Counted from the stretch's first letter, positions 1 to 9,847 are shown. The stretch: DNA of 33,925 nucleotides from an uncultured Lachnospiraceae bacterium (GCA_905233905.1 CAJOFN010000009.1:1-33925), one strand, 5' to 3'. Program-made: numbers and translations. Notes: generated by a model not told the origin, from the letters alone.

Positions 1-2
1 TA

Positions 3-1928
3 CTATTCCATCTCTACCGTCCCCGGGGGTTTGCTGGTAAGGTCGTGGAGGACGCGGTTGATGCCGCGGACTTCGTTGATGATACGGCCGGTGGTGCTTT
101 GGAGGAGCTTCTGGGGGAGAGAGGCGGACTCCGCGGTCATGAAGTCTATGGTCTGGACCGCGCGCAGCACCACGGCGTAGTCGTAGGTGCGCTCGTCACC
201 CATTACGCCTACAGAGCGCATATTTGACAGCGCGGCAAAGTATTGATCGGGCATCCACGGCGGATTCTTCCCCTGTCGGTCTTCCCAGGCTCGGCGTATG
301 GAGTATACCCCTGCTGTCTTAAGCTGTTCATACTCTGCCTGCGTCAGTAATCCCTTATTCACAGACTCTTCTGTCACTTCTATCTCTTTTCCCTGACTCT
401 GGGTTTGAGTGTACCTCACCCCTGCTGCCTTAAGCTGTTCATACTCTGTCTGCGTCAGCAATCCCTTATTCACTGAGTCCTCGGTCACTTCTATCTCTTT
501 TCCCTGACTCTGAGATTGGGTATACCTCACCCCTGCCGCTTTAAACTGCTCGTATTCTGCCTGCGTCAGCAATCCCTTATTCACTGAGTCCTCGGTCACT
601 TCTATCTCTTTTCCATGACTCTGGGACTGGTTGCGCCATTCCTCTGCCGCCTTTGCCACTTCCTCGCGGAAGATGGCGTCGGCTTCCTGGACGATGCGGA
701 CTTTTTCCGGGGTCACTTCTCCGATTATTCTTATACCAAGTCCCGGACCGGGGAAGGGCTGGCGGTTTACAAGGTGTTCGGGGATGCCAAGCTCCCTGCC
801 CACCTTACGGACCTCATCCTTGAAGAGATCACGCAGGGGTTCGATTATTTCCTTGAAATCCACATAATCCGGCAGCCCGCCAACATTGTGGTGGGATTTG
901 ATCACGGCGGATTCGCCGCCCAGGCCGCTTTCCACAACGTCGGGGTAGATCGTGCCCTGCACTAAAAAGTTAACGGCGCCGATCTTTTTTGCCTCTTCTT
1001 CAAAAACACGGATGAATTCTTCGCCTATTATCTTGCGTTTCCTTTCCGGCTCCGTGACACCGGCAAGCTTTTCATAAAACCTGTCCCTTGCGTCCACTCT
1101 TATGAAATTAAGCTCATAGGGTCCTTCGGGTCCGAATACCTTTTCGACCTCATCGCCTTCATTCTTGCGCAAAAGCCCATGATCCACGAAAACACAGGTC
1201 AGGTTCCTGCCAACTGCCTTAGACAGCAGCACCGCAGCCACAGAGGAGTCTACTCCGCCGGAAAGGGCGCACAGGACTTTGCCGTCACCCACCTTGCCGC
1301 GGATGGAATTTATCTGCTCTCTGGCAAAGGATTCCATTACCCAGTCGCCGCTGCAGCCACAAATATCCATCACAAAATTGTGCAGAATCCTGCTGCCACA
1401 TTCCGTATGAAGAACCTCGGGATGGAACTGGATGGCGTAAAGCCTGCGGGAAGCATCCTCGGCAGCCGCTACAGGAGTGGAATCCGTATGGGCTATGGTC
1501 TTAAAGCCATCCGGAAGGGCGCTGATATAGTCAAAGTGGCTCATCCAGGTAATGGATTCTTTGGGGATGCCGTCAAAAAGCGGAGAAGCTGTGTCAAAAT
1601 ATGTATATGTCCTGCCGTATTCCCGGTCAGAGGCGCGTTCTACCTTTCCTCCCAAAACATGGGCCATAAGCTGCGCTCCATAGCACAGGCCAAGCACCGG
1701 AACCTCAGTCTCAAACCACTCCCTGCCACACGACGCGGCACCTTCTTCGTATACGCTGTTAGGTCCTCCGGTGAAGATTATCCCTGAGGGCTTCTTTGCC
1801 ATGATCTCGGAGAATGGAGTCCTGTAAGAGTAGATCTCGCAGTAAACATTGCACTCCCGGACGCGCCTTGCCACGAGCTGGTTGTACTGCCCGCCGAAAT
1901 CAACGACGATTATTTTTTCGTGAGCCAT
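3..1928 (-). CDS. guaA: GMP synthase (glutamine-hydrolysing), with a roughly 111-aa tandem-repeat insertion
   Basis: [16 protein letters not shown] and GLCYGAQ start, [23 protein letters not shown]-loop, [37 protein letters not shown]-terminal SKPPGTVE. Confidence 0.98.
   Translation of the reverse strand: MAHEKIIVVDFGGQYNQLVARRVRECNVYCEIYSYRTPFSEIMAKKPSGIIFTGGPNSVYEEGAASCGREWFETEVPVLGLCYGAQLMAHVLGGKVERASDREYGRTYTYFDTASPLFDGIPKESITWMSHFDYISALPDGFKTIAHTDSTPVAAAEDASRRLYAIQFHPEVLHTECGSRILHNFVMDICGCSGDWVMESFAREQINSIRGKVGDGKVLCALSGGVDSSVAAVLLSKAVGRNLTCVFVDHGLLRKNEGDEVEKVFGPEGPYELNFIRVDARDRFYEKLAGVTEPERKRKIIGEEFIRVFEEEAKKIGAVNFLVQGTIYPDVVESGLGGESAVIKSHHNVGGLPDYVDFKEIIEPLRDLFKDEVRKVGRELGIPEHLVNRQPFPGPGLGIRIIGEVTPEKVRIVQEADAIFREEVAKAAEEWRNQSQSHGKEIEVTEDSVNKGLLTQAEYEQFKAAGVRYTQSQSQGKEIEVTEDSVNKGLLTQTEYEQLKAAGVRYTQTQSQGKEIEVTEESVNKGLLTQAEYEQLKTAGVYSIRRAWEDRQGKNPPWMPDQYFAALSNMRSVGVMGDERTYDYAVVLRAVQTIDFMTAESASLPQKLLQSTTGRIINEVRGINRVLHDLTSKPPGTVEME
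308..640 (-). repeat. Three tandem in-frame 111-bp repeats (37 aa each) inside guaA
   Basis: On the + strand the unit starting 'cccctgc' recurs at 308, 419 and 530 (exact 111-bp period). Protein unit approx. Y/[38 protein letters not shown], three copies; the outer edge of the third copy diverges. Confidence 0.97.
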
Positions 1929-2018
1929 AATTTCCTCCTGAAAAGCGGTTATATATTTGCGGCAAAATGCCGATATGTATTATGTGGATTATATATCTGG
2001 AAAGCGGGGTGTCCGTCC

Positions 2019-2534
2019 ATGTCGTCATTCTCAATAACAGCAAATCATTACCTGCGGGTAGCATATATGGGCAACACGGATCTGATGAAGAAGGCAGACC
2101 GCGAAAAAGCGTCTGAATCCAAGCTTTCAATGGCGGATTCCAAAGCGCTGCGCAAGGCTATCTCAAGGCTTGCCGATTACAAGATGGATGATGTAAAGGA
2201 TGACGATGAAACCAAAAAGACGGATTTCTTTAACACCATAAAAGCTTTTACCGACACCTACAACAACACAATCGAATCCGGAAGCAAAAGCCAGAATTCT
2301 TCAATTTCCAAGCTTACTAAGGAAATAAAGAAGGTTTCCGAAAAATATGCGGACAAGCTCTCCGATTACGGGATCACATTTGATTCCTCCGGATATATGA
2401 GCGTGAAGAACTCCGCTGTCAACAACATCTCTTCATCCAAATACAAGGACATCATCGGCAAGGATTCTGAGTATGCCAAAGAGCTTTCAGCCATCGCCAA
2501 AAAGATGTCCAAGCATATCGACCTTGCAGTTTAG
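2019..2534 (+). CDS. Hypothetical protein with a FliD-like segment
   Basis: ATG at 2019 (MSSFSITANHYLRVAYMGNT...) is in frame with the longer GTG ORF at 1920. C-terminal half (YADKLSDYGITFDSSGYMSVKNSAV) resembles the 'GI.fDssG.msld' segment of flagellar cap proteins. A terminator follows. Confidence 0.7.
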   Translation: MSSFSITANHYLRVAYMGNTDLMKKADREKASESKLSMADSKALRKAISRLADYKMDDVKDDDETKKTDFFNTIKAFTDTYNNTIESGSKSQNSSISKLTKEIKKVSEKYADKLSDYGITFDSSGYMSVKNSAVNNISSSKYKDIIGKDSEYAKELSAIAKKMSKHIDLAV

Positions 2535-2560
2535 CGATATTGGTTATCGTTTTCTCCTCA

Positions 2561-2593
2561 ACAGGGGCTTCATCGGTGCGAAGCCCCTGTTTT
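2561..2593 (+). terminator. Rho-independent terminator
   Basis: acaggggcttc-atcggtgc-gaagcccctgt followed by tttt. Confidence 0.85.
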
Positions 2594-2793
2594 CATACTC
2601 ATTAACGATTATAGCAGCCAGTATACCAGACACGCGAACGCATTTATAGCTAACTCAGAAAAGTATGTCGGCAGTTATTTGCGTTCGCGAGTACATACTC
2701 ATTAACGATTATAGCAGCCAGTATACCAGACACGCGAACGCATTTATAGCTAACTCAGAAAAGTGTGTCGGCAGTTATTTGCGTTCGCGAGTA
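2594..2793. repeat. Tandem duplication of a 100-bp intergenic unit, each copy carrying a 10-bp inverted repeat
   Basis: Copies 2594-2693 and 2694-2793 are nearly identical (visible difference gtAtgt/gtGtgt plus the end). Inverted arms CGCGAACGCA/TGCGTTCGCG at 2633-2642/2680-2689 and 2733-2742/2780-2789. Confidence 0.97.
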
Positions 2794-2830
2794 TATTGTA
2801 TAATAGATTCTGATTTTGCGTCAATACATA

Positions 2831-2858
2831 TTGATTTTAAATTCTTTAATACTATAAT
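2831..2858 (+). promoter_or_regulatory. Predicted sigma-A promoter of upp
   Basis: TTGATT-N16-TATAAT, about 38 bp upstream of the upp start; RBS aaaggagg precedes ATG 2897. Confidence 0.6.
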
Positions 2859-2896
2859 ATTAGTAATCAGTTTTAAGCATAATAAAGGAGGTCTGA

Positions 2897-3526
2897 ATGG
2901 GCGAGGTAATCTATGTAAATCACCCTTTGGTTCAGCACAAAATTTCCATACTGCGAGACAAGAATACAGGTACAAACGAGTTTCGGACACTTATCATGGA
3001 GATCGCCATGTTAGAGGGCTACGAGGCTCTTCGGGATCTTCCCACCGAGGAAGTAGAGGTGGAAACTCCCCTGATGAAGTGCAAGACACCCATGCTTTCG
3101 GGGCGCAAGATAGCGATCGTTCCGATCCTGCGCGCCGGACTTGGCATGACTGAGGGCATATTAAACTTAGTGCCTTCCGCAAAGGTGGGACACATCGGGC
3201 TCTACCGTGATCCCGTGACTCATCTTCCCCACGATTATTACTGCAAGCTGCCCTCACCTATTGAGGAGCGCATCATCCTTGTGCTTGATCCCATGCTTGC
3301 CACGGGCGGATCTGCTTCTGAAGCCATCACCTTTATCAAGCAGCATGGCGGAAAGAACATCAAGTTTATGTGCGTGGTCGCTGCTCCCGAGGGGCTGGAG
3401 AGACTGAGCCAGGATCACCCTGACATCCAGATCTACATCGGCCACATGGATGAAAAGCTCAACGACAACGCCTACATCCTGCCCGGTCTTGGCGATGCCG
3501 GAGACCGCATTTTCGGTACGGTATAA
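2897..3526 (+). CDS. upp: Uracil phosphoribosyltransferase
   Basis: [65 protein letters not shown]. Confidence 0.98.
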   Translation: MGEVIYVNHPLVQHKISILRDKNTGTNEFRTLIMEIAMLEGYEALRDLPTEEVEVETPLMKCKTPMLSGRKIAIVPILRAGLGMTEGILNLVPSAKVGHIGLYRDPVTHLPHDYYCKLPSPIEERIILVLDPMLATGGSASEAITFIKQHGGKNIKFMCVVAAPEGLERLSQDHPDIQIYIGHMDEKLNDNAYILPGLGDAGDRIFGTV

Positions 3527-4926
3527 TGTTTCATTTATCTCAAAAGCACATGCGCCAGAAGCCGCCGCTCAAATGCATCATTATCGGCAGCGGCAAGGTG
3601 GGTACGGCTCTGATCGACGTACTGCGCAGCGAAGGCAACGACATTACCCTTATTGACCAGGATGCGGCGGTAGTGGACGAGATCACCGGCACCTACGACA
3701 TCATGGGCATTGTCGGCAACGGGGCTTCTTTTCGCGTGCAGAAAAGCGCGGGGGTTGACGAAGCCGATCTTCTTATAGCGGTCACGGAATCTGACGAGTT
3801 AAACCTGCTGTGTGCCACTGTCGCCAAGCAGGTCGAGAACTGCGCTACCATTGCAAGGGTGCGCACTCCTGATTACAGCGTGGAGGCGGATTTCCTGCGT
3901 GATCAGCTCGGCCTTGCGATGATAATAAATCCTGAGCTTTCTTCCGCAAGAGAGATTTTAAGACTTCTTACCATTCCGGGAGCGCTGGAGGTTTCTTCCT
4001 TTGCCCACGGCGCGGCGCAGCTCATTCGTATACAGGTAAAGGCAGGATCGCCCCTTATCGGCATGACGGTATCGGATTACGCAAGATCCCACAACGACCC
4101 CATGCTCTTCTGCGCCGTTGAACGTGATAATGAAGTGCAGATCGCAAGCGGTAGTATCATGTTCCGTGAAGGGGATATCGTCGCCTTTGTCTGCCAGCAT
4201 CATTACATCGGAAATGTTATGTCCAACCTTGGAATCACCTACGGTTCGGTCAAAAACTGCATTATAGTCGGCGGCGGAAGGTGCGCGTATTATCTGGCTA
4301 CACATCTTGCCCAGGCGCACATTGCGGTCAAGGTCATAGAAAAGGACATGGAGCGGTGCAAATTCTTAAGTGAAAACATTGACAACGCCGTGATCATTCA
4401 CGGGGACGGCGCGGATGAGGCTCTCCTGAAGGAAGAAGGGCTTGAAACCGCCGATGCCTTTGTTGCCCTTACTGGAATGGACGAGGAGAACATCATCCTT
4501 ACCCTCCATGCACAGCAGGTATCCTCCGCAAAGGCTATTACCAACGTCAACCGTTTCGCCTTCAAGGAAGTGATACGCTCCCTTGACCTGGGTTCTGTTG
4601 TTTACCCGAGATACCTTACCGCGGAGGCCATTCTCGCCTATGCCAGAGCAAGAAGGGAATCTCTTGACTTCAACAACATCGCCAGCCTTTCACAGCTTTA
4701 TGACCAGCAGCTTGAATGTATTGAGTTTTATGTATCCGAAACACCAGGGCTCTGCGGCATACCCATCCGCAAGCTGCAGTTAAAGCCCGAGCTCATCATT
4801 ACCTTTATCAGCAGGCACGGTACGGTGATCTTCCCTCTGGGAGATGATACCATCGAAGCCGGCGATACCGTAATGGTGGTCACCAAACACAAAGGTTTTT
4901 CCAATATAACTGATATATTGGCATAA
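3526..4926 (+). CDS. trkA: Trk potassium uptake system NAD-binding subunit TrkA
   Basis: Duplicated RCK_N Rossmann motifs (CIIIGSGKVGTALIDVL; CIIVGGGRCAYYLATHL) and TrkA_C domains; start overlaps the upp stop. Confidence 0.95.
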   Translation: MFHLSQKHMRQKPPLKCIIIGSGKVGTALIDVLRSEGNDITLIDQDAAVVDEITGTYDIMGIVGNGASFRVQKSAGVDEADLLIAVTESDELNLLCATVAKQVENCATIARVRTPDYSVEADFLRDQLGLAMIINPELSSAREILRLLTIPGALEVSSFAHGAAQLIRIQVKAGSPLIGMTVSDYARSHNDPMLFCAVERDNEVQIASGSIMFREGDIVAFVCQHHYIGNVMSNLGITYGSVKNCIIVGGGRCAYYLATHLAQAHIAVKVIEKDMERCKFLSENIDNAVIIHGDGADEALLKEEGLETADAFVALTGMDEENIILTLHAQQVSSAKAITNVNRFAFKEVIRSLDLGSVVYPRYLTAEAILAYARARRESLDFNNIASLSQLYDQQLECIEFYVSETPGLCGIPIRKLQLKPELIITFISRHGTVIFPLGDDTIEAGDTVMVVTKHKGFSNITDILA

Positions 4927-4941
4927 AATGGAAATAAAATC

Positions 4942-6384
4942 ATGAACAGATCTATGATCACCTATGTTTTAGGTACAGTCTTTAAGCTTACGGGAGCCTT
5001 CTTACTGGTTCCCGTGTTGTGTTCTATAATATACCGCGAGCATGAAGGGGTGCCTTATTTGATAACGGGCATCATCTCCATTCTCATAGGCGTGATGTTC
5101 ACAATAAACAAGCCCCGGGATTCTTCCTTTTTCCTACGGGAAGGCTGCATTACCACCGCGCTTTCATGGATACTTCTCTCCATCGTGGGCGCCATCCCCT
5201 TTGTTCTTACGGGGGAGATCCCTAATCTTTTAGATGCAGTATTTGAAACGGTTTCAGGCTTTACCACCACAGGCGCTTCCATTGTTGACAACGTGGAAGC
5301 CTTAAGCCATACCGCCCTGCTCTGGCGAAGCTTTACCCACTGGATCGGGGGCATGGGAGTTCTGGTCTTTCTGCTTGCCATCATCCCTCTTACGGGCGGC
5401 GGCACCATCAACCTTATGAGGGCGGAAAGCCCGGGCCCCACCGTAGGCAAGCTTGTTCCCAAGATCACCTATACCGCGAGGATACTCTACGGCATCTATC
5501 TGTCACTTACGGTTGCCATGCTCCTCATCCTTATAATACTGAGGATGCCTTTATTTGACGCTATCTGCACTGCCTTCGGGACTGCGGGCACAGGAGGCTT
5601 TGGAATCCGTGCCGACAGCATAGGCTCTTATTCCCCTGCCATCCAGTGGGTGATAACGATATTCATGATACTGTTCGGGGTGAATTTTAACGCTTATTAT
5701 CTGATACTTTTAAGGGAATTTAAAAGGGCCTTCTCCATGGGAGAGGTCCGGGCTTATTTCCTTATTATATTAGCTGCCATCATCCTGATAACCATAAACA
5801 TCACCGGCTACTATCCCACGATCTCCGAAGCCATCCTGGCATCGTCGTTCCAGGTTGGCTCGATCATCACGACTACCGGGTTCTGTACCGCTGATTTCGG
5901 CCAGTGGCCGCCCTTATCACAGGGAATATTAGTGATGCTGATGTTCATCGGCGCCTGCGCGGGCAGCACCGGCGGCGGGATGAAGGTTTCAAGGGTCATC
6001 TTCCAGGCGAAGAGCATGCACCGTCAGGTCTTTACCTATCTGCATCCCCGTGCCGTTAATCCCATAAAGATCGACAACCAGGTAATGGATGAAGTGACCC
6101 ACAAGGGGCTCCATTCTTACTTTGCGGCTTATCTTCTGATATTTTCTCTGTCAATACTGCCGCTTCTGGCCGAAGGCTGTGATCTGGTGACCGGGTTTAC
6201 CGCTGTTGCGGCAACCTTTAATAATATAGGTCCCGGGCTGGCTGCCGTGGGACCTACTGAAAATTTCGCTGCATTGGGTGGCATATCCAAATGCGTGCTG
6301 ATATTTGATATGCTCGCGGGAAGGCTTGAGATATTCCCGCTGATCGTACTGTTCTCGCCGTATCTGTGGGTTAAGAGGCAATAA
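4942..6384 (+). CDS. trkH: Trk potassium uptake transmembrane subunit TrkH
   Basis: Polytopic, TrkH selectivity-loop-like segments (VSGFTTTGAS, GTAGTGGFG, TTTGFCTADFGQWP, FIGACAGSTGGGMKVSR); immediately follows trkA. Confidence 0.95.
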   Translation: MNRSMITYVLGTVFKLTGAFLLVPVLCSIIYREHEGVPYLITGIISILIGVMFTINKPRDSSFFLREGCITTALSWILLSIVGAIPFVLTGEIPNLLDAVFETVSGFTTTGASIVDNVEALSHTALLWRSFTHWIGGMGVLVFLLAIIPLTGGGTINLMRAESPGPTVGKLVPKITYTARILYGIYLSLTVAMLLILIILRMPLFDAICTAFGTAGTGGFGIRADSIGSYSPAIQWVITIFMILFGVNFNAYYLILLREFKRAFSMGEVRAYFLIILAAIILITINITGYYPTISEAILASSFQVGSIITTTGFCTADFGQWPPLSQGILVMLMFIGACAGSTGGGMKVSRVIFQAKSMHRQVFTYLHPRAVNPIKIDNQVMDEVTHKGLHSYFAAYLLIFSLSILPLLAEGCDLVTGFTAVAATFNNIGPGLAAVGPTENFAALGGISKCVLIFDMLAGRLEIFPLIVLFSPYLWVKRQ

Positions 6385-7129
6385 CGTCCATCATGTCGTA
6401 CATGCCGGCGGGCTTGTCTGTTAAAAACTTCGCCGCGGCTATGGCGCCGTTGGCGAATACTGCCCTGGAGGTCGCCTGATGGGTGATGGTGACAGTCTCA
6501 TCAGTGCCGGCGAAGAGCACTTCATGCACTCCTACTATATTCCCTCCCCGGACCGCGGAGATGCCGATCTCCTTTTCGGGTCGCTTCTGGCGCCGCGCGC
6601 TCCTGTCGTAAACGTATTCATATCCGCCCCCTGCGCCTTCATTGGCAGCATCGGCAAGCATTATCGCCGTACCGCTCGGAGCGTCGAGCTTGCGGTTATG
6701 ATGCTTTTCCACAATCTCCATGTCAAAGCCCGCGGGAGCGAATACCCCTGCTGCCTTCTGCACCAGCGAAAGGATTGTATTGACTCCGAGGGACATATTC
6801 CCGGAACGCAGAACCGCAACCCTGCCGGAAAGCTCCTTGACCCTGTCAAGCTGTTCATCCGAAAGACCTGTAGTGCATAAGACTACGGGAAGGCTGCGCC
6901 TGTCGCAGAAAGCGATGAGCCTGTCTATCGCAGCCGCAACGGAAAAGTCTATCACGACATCGGCCGGGGTATCGCACTTGTCAATATCGGTAAAAACAGG
7001 GAAGGCATGGCTGCCGTCATCCGCTATATCGATTCCGGCAACTATCTCTATATCATTATCCGCTGACGCTGCTTCGGCTACTACCCTTCCCATGTAGCCG
7101 CCTGCGCCGTGTAATATCACCCTGATCAT
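6371..7129 (-). CDS. dapB: 4-hydroxy-tetrahydrodipicolinate reductase
   Basis: ILHGAGGYMGRVVAEA, VVLCTTGLSDEQ, EIVEKHHNRKLDAPSGTA. Confidence 0.97.
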   Translation of the reverse strand: MIRVILHGAGGYMGRVVAEAASADNDIEIVAGIDIADDGSHAFPVFTDIDKCDTPADVVIDFSVAAAIDRLIAFCDRRSLPVVLCTTGLSDEQLDRVKELSGRVAVLRSGNMSLGVNTILSLVQKAAGVFAPAGFDMEIVEKHHNRKLDAPSGTAIMLADAANEGAGGGYEYVYDRSARRQKRPEKEIGISAVRGGNIVGVHEVLFAGTDETVTITHQATSRAVFANGAIAAAKFLTDKPAGMYDMMDVIAS

Positions 7130-8025
7130 TTCAGTATGCCTAACTTGCGCATTTCCGCCGCAAGGATCTTGGTGTTCTCCTCTGTCATCTCATAGAGAGG
7201 GGGTCTTAAGGGACCGACCTCCATTCCCATAAGCTCCATGGCTTTCTTTACAGGGATAGGATTGACCTCACAGAAGAGGGCGTCAACAAGGGGAAGGAGC
7301 TTAAGCTGAAGATCCCTTGCGCCTGCGATATCCCCGTCAAAGAACATCTGGCACATATCATGGGTCTCATTGGGAGCGATATTTGCTACAACGGAGATAA
7401 CCCCGATGGCGCCGATGGACAGCAGAGGCACTACAAGCCCGTCTTCGCCTGAATACATGGCAAGCTTGCCATCGGTAAGATACATGGTCTTGGAGGCCTG
7501 TGCCATATTGCCTGTGGCTTCCTTGATGCCGATGATATTCTCCTTTTCTTTGAAGAGGGTCGCCATAGTCTCCGGCATGACATTGGTGCCGGTGCGGCTG
7601 GGTACATTATATACGATGATGGGAAGCTTAACAGAATCCGCAATCTCTGAATAATGGCGGATAAGACCTCCCTGGGTCGCTTTATTGTAATACGGGGTGA
7701 CGATGAGCAGTCCGTCCGCACCGTCCTCCTCCGCCTCTGTGGAAAGCTGGATCGCCGTCTCGGTGCTGTTGCTGCCGGTGCCGGCTATTACGGGTATCCT
7801 GCCTGCGGCGAACTTTACGGTCTGCGCTATGACATTCCTATGCTCCTCCATTGAAAGCGTTGCGCTTTCACCGGTAGTACCGCAGATTATGATGGAGTCC
7901 GTGCGGTTCTTTACATGGTAATCTACCAGCTCCTCTAACTTCTCGTAGTTGACCTCGCCATTATCATGCATTGGCGTGATAATCGCCACGCCTGAGCCGC
8001 GGAAGGTTTCATCGATCATACTCAT
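7126..8025 (-). CDS. dapA: 4-hydroxy-tetrahydrodipicolinate synthase
   Basis: FRGSGVAIITPM, GTTGESATLSMEEH, YYNKATQGGL, YNVPSRTG, GIKEATGN. Confidence 0.98.
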   Translation of the reverse strand: MSMIDETFRGSGVAIITPMHDNGEVNYEKLEELVDYHVKNRTDSIIICGTTGESATLSMEEHRNVIAQTVKFAAGRIPVIAGTGSNSTETAIQLSTEAEEDGADGLLIVTPYYNKATQGGLIRHYSEIADSVKLPIIVYNVPSRTGTNVMPETMATLFKEKENIIGIKEATGNMAQASKTMYLTDGKLAMYSGEDGLVVPLLSIGAIGVISVVANIAPNETHDMCQMFFDGDIAGARDLQLKLLPLVDALFCEVNPIPVKKAMELMGMEVGPLRPPLYEMTEENTKILAAEMRKLGILK

Positions 8026-8041
8026 GGTTAATCCCCCCTTA

Positions 8042-8521
8042 CTACTTCTCTCTGTTTATATTTAGAACATTGTCCGCAATGCCGCGGATGCTTTCCGGCA
8101 GCTTCCTTCCCGTCAGGATAACGGAGGTTGAGCTGCTGCGCTGGGATAAGATATTGACTAATTCCGCCTCATCGAACATGCCTTCATTGACTGCGCCGAG
8201 TACCTCGTCTAATACAAGAAGGTCACATTCTCCGGTTGCAAGAACCTTGCGGGCGAAATTGATCCCGTTCTGGATGTTCTTCTTTTCTTCTTCGCGCTCC
8301 TCCTCGTTCATATTGTCAAAAGCTGAAGGGGATTTCTCGAAACGAAAGAATTTCATCTCCGGCTCAAACCTGTCGGAAAAGCTTGTATTGATCTGTTCTT
8401 TAAGAAAGGGGATCACATAAACTGTGCCCCCTCTTCCGGCAAGACGAAGCGCATGCCCCAACGCGGCGGCAGTTTTGCCCTCACCATTGCCGTAATATAC
8501 TTGAAGCATACCCTGATCCAT
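8042..8521 (-). CDS. Cob(I)yrinic acid a,c-diamide adenosyltransferase (CobO/BtuR family)
   Basis: VYYGNGEGKTAAALGHALRLAGRG P-loop, LVLDEVLGAVNEGM, VILTGRKLPESI; ATG 8521 preceded by aagagga (the ORF track starts at 8560). Confidence 0.9.
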   Translation of the reverse strand: MDQGMLQVYYGNGEGKTAAALGHALRLAGRGGTVYVIPFLKEQINTSFSDRFEPEMKFFRFEKSPSAFDNMNEEEREEEKKNIQNGINFARKVLATGECDLLVLDEVLGAVNEGMFDEAELVNILSQRSSSTSVILTGRKLPESIRGIADNVLNINREK

Positions 8522-8550
8522 ACTGTTATCCTCTTGGCCGTAAGAAAAAC

Positions 8551-9738
8551 TTACAGGCACTTTGTTATCTCAAGGTCAGGCTGGCGGGACAGGTCGATAA
8601 CCGCTCCGCTGTCTAACTGAACCATAGGCCTGCTGAGCTTGCTCTGGTTGATGTATATTATCCTGGCGGAAGTACCGTCATTTAAGATCACGCGGTTGTT
8701 CTGGTAGGCGTTGGCGATATTCTGAAGGAAGGTCAGTATAAACTTGGGATTGTACTTGTGGAGACCGTCATTCTCAAATGCCGCTATTACCTGGAACGCC
8801 GACTTGGGGGCGCGGTAGTTGCGCGTCGCCGTCATGGCATCATAAACATCCGCTATGGCGATTATCGCCGCCATGTCCTCTATCTGCTCTCCGGGAAGAT
8901 GGTTGGGGTAGCCCGATCCGTCAAAGCGCTCGTGATGCTGGATGGCACAGTCGAGCACTGCCCGGTCTATGCCCGGAATCTTCTTGAGCATGGAGTATCC
9001 ATCCGCAGGATGCCGTCTTATCATTGCAAACTCTTCGTCTGTGAGCTTGCCTGTCTTGTTCAGGATCTCCTCGGGGATGCGGATCTTGCCTACATCGTGG
9101 AGAAGTCCTGCGATGGTCAGGAGATTGAGATCATCCCTGCGCATCTTGAGCCACTTGCCGATGGCCCTTGCAACCAGGGCAACATTGACGCTGTGGGCGT
9201 AGGTGGCATCGTCTAAGGTGCGCATGTTGTGGAGCATATCGAAAAGATCCAGTGATGTCCTGGATGAAAACAGACTCTCCGCCTCACGGAGCATGCCGTT
9301 CATGTCAATCTTGTCGCCTTCGCCGTCCACTATCTGCTTAAAGGAGGTCTTGAGCGCCGCGATATTGCGGGAGTAATTGATGGAAAACTCCTGAAACTCA
9401 GGCGTAGCTTTAAGCCTCTCTGAATAGGCGATGGTCTCATTGCGCTTGCCGGAGGGCTTGGGAGGCTCGGGCTTTTCCTCTTCAGGCTCCGGTTCGGGCT
9501 CTTCCGCGGGCTGCGGCTCCTCCGGAGCGTCTACCAGATCTACTTCCTTAGCAGAATCCTCCACATCGGGAAGCTTCTCCTCAACAAAAACCTCAGCAAT
9601 ACGATAAAAGCTTAGCTTGGCGATTAGCTGAGCGTTCAAAACCGTTCCGGCTTTGGCAATGGTCTGCCCCTGCTTGGTCACAATATCCTTGGCTACGACC
9701 ATTCCGGCTTTCAGTTGCTTGCTTGAGAGTTTGTTCAT
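8551..9738 (-). CDS. HD-GYP domain protein (probable c-di-GMP phosphodiesterase)
   Basis: GLLHDVGKIRIPEEILNKTGKLT and HHERFDGSGYPNHLPGEQI signatures; Glu/Pro-rich linker after an N-terminal domain. Confidence 0.93.
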   Translation of the reverse strand: MNKLSSKQLKAGMVVAKDIVTKQGQTIAKAGTVLNAQLIAKLSFYRIAEVFVEEKLPDVEDSAKEVDLVDAPEEPQPAEEPEPEPEEEKPEPPKPSGKRNETIAYSERLKATPEFQEFSINYSRNIAALKTSFKQIVDGEGDKIDMNGMLREAESLFSSRTSLDLFDMLHNMRTLDDATYAHSVNVALVARAIGKWLKMRRDDLNLLTIAGLLHDVGKIRIPEEILNKTGKLTDEEFAMIRRHPADGYSMLKKIPGIDRAVLDCAIQHHERFDGSGYPNHLPGEQIEDMAAIIAIADVYDAMTATRNYRAPKSAFQVIAAFENDGLHKYNPKFILTFLQNIANAYQNNRVILNDGTSARIIYINQSKLSRPMVQLDSGAVIDLSRQPDLEITKCL

Positions 9739-9795
9739 GTATGCTTCCCCGATTTCCCGGCAGACATCATCTGCTAATTATACGCAATACCCCTG

Positions 9796-9824
9796 TTGAC
9801 ATAAAACCGCCTTTACTATATCAT
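9796..9824 (+). promoter_or_regulatory. Candidate promoter pointing antisense into the hydratase 3' end
   Basis: TTGACA-N17-TATCAT on the + strand, in the gap between the HD-GYP start (9738) and the hydratase stop (9848). Confidence 0.4.
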
Positions 9825-9847
9825 ATTTCAACTATCCACGCAACACT

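Noticed and set aside
308-640. Intein or frameshift in guaA
   Set aside because: No intein-like splice motifs or endonuclease domain; the reading frame is continuous and the insert is only short repeats.
1961-1973. Small hairpin gcggcaaaatgccg upstream of guaA considered as a purine riboswitch
   Set aside because: Stem of only about 5 bp and none of the conserved purine-riboswitch loop sequences found.
2594-2793. Could the 100-bp hairpin units be integron attC sites or CRISPR repeats?
   Set aside because: Arms CGCGAAC/GTTCGCG do not fit RYYYAAC/GTTRRRY, there is no integrase or cassette, and the whole unit (not repeat plus unique spacer) is duplicated.
2665-3153. ORF 2665..3153 (+)
   Set aside because: Runs through the tandem repeat and out of frame across upp; no recognisable protein.
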